This document shows, one piece after another, positions 5,222 through 6,086 of a DNA stretch of 6,086 nucleotides; position 1 is the stretch's first letter; each line of letters opens with the position of its first letter. Origin of the DNA: an uncultured Collinsella sp. (lineage in GTDB: Bacteria > Actinomycetota > Coriobacteriia > Coriobacteriales > Coriobacteriaceae); assembly GCA_934655835.1 (NCBI GenBank), contig CAKUHM010000087.1, positions 1 through 6,086 of the forward strand, in the 5' to 3' direction. The position numbers were made by a program, and so were the translations under genes. The notes beneath the pieces are model-generated. The model worked only from the letters and a program-made list of their open reading frames with translations. It did not search any database and had not been told where the DNA came from.

Positions 5222-6086
5222 CTAAAACTCAAAGGCATGTTCGAGCCTGCGCTCAAGCTCCGTTGTGACTTTGCGGTCGGCGGCTTTTGCCAGTGACTCG
5301 TCGAATGCGCCCAATCGCATCAGTGCGGCAATGGGCGCGGCGTAGACGAGACGCAGCTGGCGCTCGAGAACGTCGGGAAACTCGTTGGGGTCGTAGCGCT
5401 TCTGGTAGAAGTGAACGATGCCTTGGCTCATCTCCCGATCGTCGCGGTAACGCTTGAACTGTCGCTGTTGGATATCGATAATCCGGATCGTTTGAGCGCG
5501 AAGGCCAGCAGGCGCCAGTGCCCGGTAGCCGTCGAATAGACGATTGAGGCTCAGCACACGGAGCATGTCGATCAGGGTGCGCACCGTTGTCGGGCCGGCT
5601 TGAAACCGGGCGGTTGCGCGGTTGTAGCGTTCGCGGTCGAGCACCATGATGCCCGGCGGGCCCTGCACGTCATCTTGCCCGCAGGCTGCCTGCTGATGCC
5701 GCGCCTCCAGGGCTTTGAGGCCCATGGCGAGGTCATGGATGGGGAGGGTCAGGGCGTTCTGCAGGTCGAATCGATGGTCCATCAATGTCATCTGCGTCTC
5801 GTCGTCCATCTCGAGCCGAAGCTTCGTGTCGAGTGCGGTAATCATGTGTGCCACATGGCCCATGGTGTACGGGCCTTCGGTCTTACCGTGGGATCCGAGA
5901 TAAGGGTCGGTAAGTTTGTGGACGGCTGGATCGTTCATGATTTCGGCGCAGCGATTTGCCGAAAACTCGTGGTTGCTCAGTGCCTCGTCGACGGGCAGCA
6001 GGGCAAAGTTTGCGATCGTTGCGGCGGCGAAGTCGGTGTCGTATCTGCCGTGCAGGGCACGGTCGATGCGTGCCTTGAGGACGGTG
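5222..6086 (-). CDS. unknown protein, 5' end beyond the window
   Basis: I do not recognise this protein. The frame stays open from the TAG at 5222-5224 to the right edge, giving 287 visible residues with the N terminus missing. The first Met visible is the codon at 5936-5938, but the 49 codons upstream of it (for example ALHGRYDTDF and FALLPVDEAL) have the same balanced protein-like composition, and no Shine-Dalgarno precedes that ATG. The true start therefore probably lies outside. The visible part looks soluble, mostly helical and charged, with no membrane segment or signal peptide. Basic and acidic residues cluster in the last 120 residues (for example QQRQFKRYRDDRE and TTELERRLEH). No Walker, HUH, zinc or helix-turn-helix motif was found. 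It lies 55 bases upstream of the ClpP-like gene on the same strand, so a shared transcript is likely. A DNA-processing or transfer accessory role is only a guess from context. Confidence 0.65.
   Translation of the reverse strand, partial: TVLKARIDRALHGRYDTDFAAATIANFALLPVDEALSNHEFSANRCAEIMNDPAVHKLTDPYLGSHGKTEGPYTMGHVAHMITALDTKLRLEMDDETQMTLMDHRFDLQNALTLPIHDLAMGLKALEARHQQAACGQDDVQGPPGIMVLDRERYNRATARFQAGPTTVRTLIDMLRVLSLNRLFDGYRALAPAGLRAQTIRIIDIQQRQFKRYRDDREMSQGIVHFYQKRYDPNEFPDVLERQLRLVYAAPIAALMRLGAFDESLAKAADRKVTTELERRLEHAFEF

Noticed and set aside
5167..5256. ATG at 5256 as the start of the ClpP-like gene
   Set aside because: It would overlap the upstream coding region by 35 bases and add 30 residues without ClpP similarity. 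GTG at 5166 has a good ribosome site and fits the family length.

Overview
The window looks like chromosomal DNA of a high-GC Gram-positive bacterium, most likely a gut actinobacterium of the Coriobacteriia (Collinsella-like). The basis is strong G/C preference at third codon positions, purine-rich Shine-Dalgarno sites, and the overall look of the glucose-6-phosphate isomerase. The taxon is an impression from the sequence, not a database result.

The left half (1-3158, + strand) is chromosomal in character. It holds a small membrane phosphatase of the PAP2 family (37-660), an orphan and degenerate N-terminal domain of the iron-containing alcohol dehydrogenase family (799-1323), and an intact housekeeping pgi (1464-3158). 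The gap before pgi has a perfect TTGACA box and a GC-rich hairpin close to where the mRNA should start. The 138 bases between the first two genes (661-798) show nothing I can support. pgi ends at a strong GC-rich hairpin terminator (3187-3223) that appears to work in both directions.

The right half (3261-6086, - strand) converges on pgi and has the character of a conjugative or integrated element. In transcription order it encodes: a protein of unknown function that runs off the right edge (5222 to beyond 6086); a ClpP-like serine peptidase with a complete Ser-His-Asp triad (4549-5166, GTG start); and a VirD4/TraG-type coupling ATPase (3261-4556). The start of the ATPase gene overlaps the stop of the peptidase gene by 8 bases, so the two are probably translationally coupled. 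No relaxase, integrase, VirB4/VirB6-type channel gene, att site or repeat is visible.

The most striking observation is that the ATPase gene is cut by one in-frame TAG at 4080-4082. Family-like sequence continues in the same frame on both sides, and the TAG sits where relatives usually have Tyr. TAG ends three other genes here, so general recoding is unlikely. The likeliest readings are a recent nonsense mutation (decaying element) or a sequencing error. The ATPase also lacks the usual membrane-anchor domain and is shortened near its C terminus, so the peptidase plus soluble ATPase pair may be a specialised variant rather than a standard transfer module.
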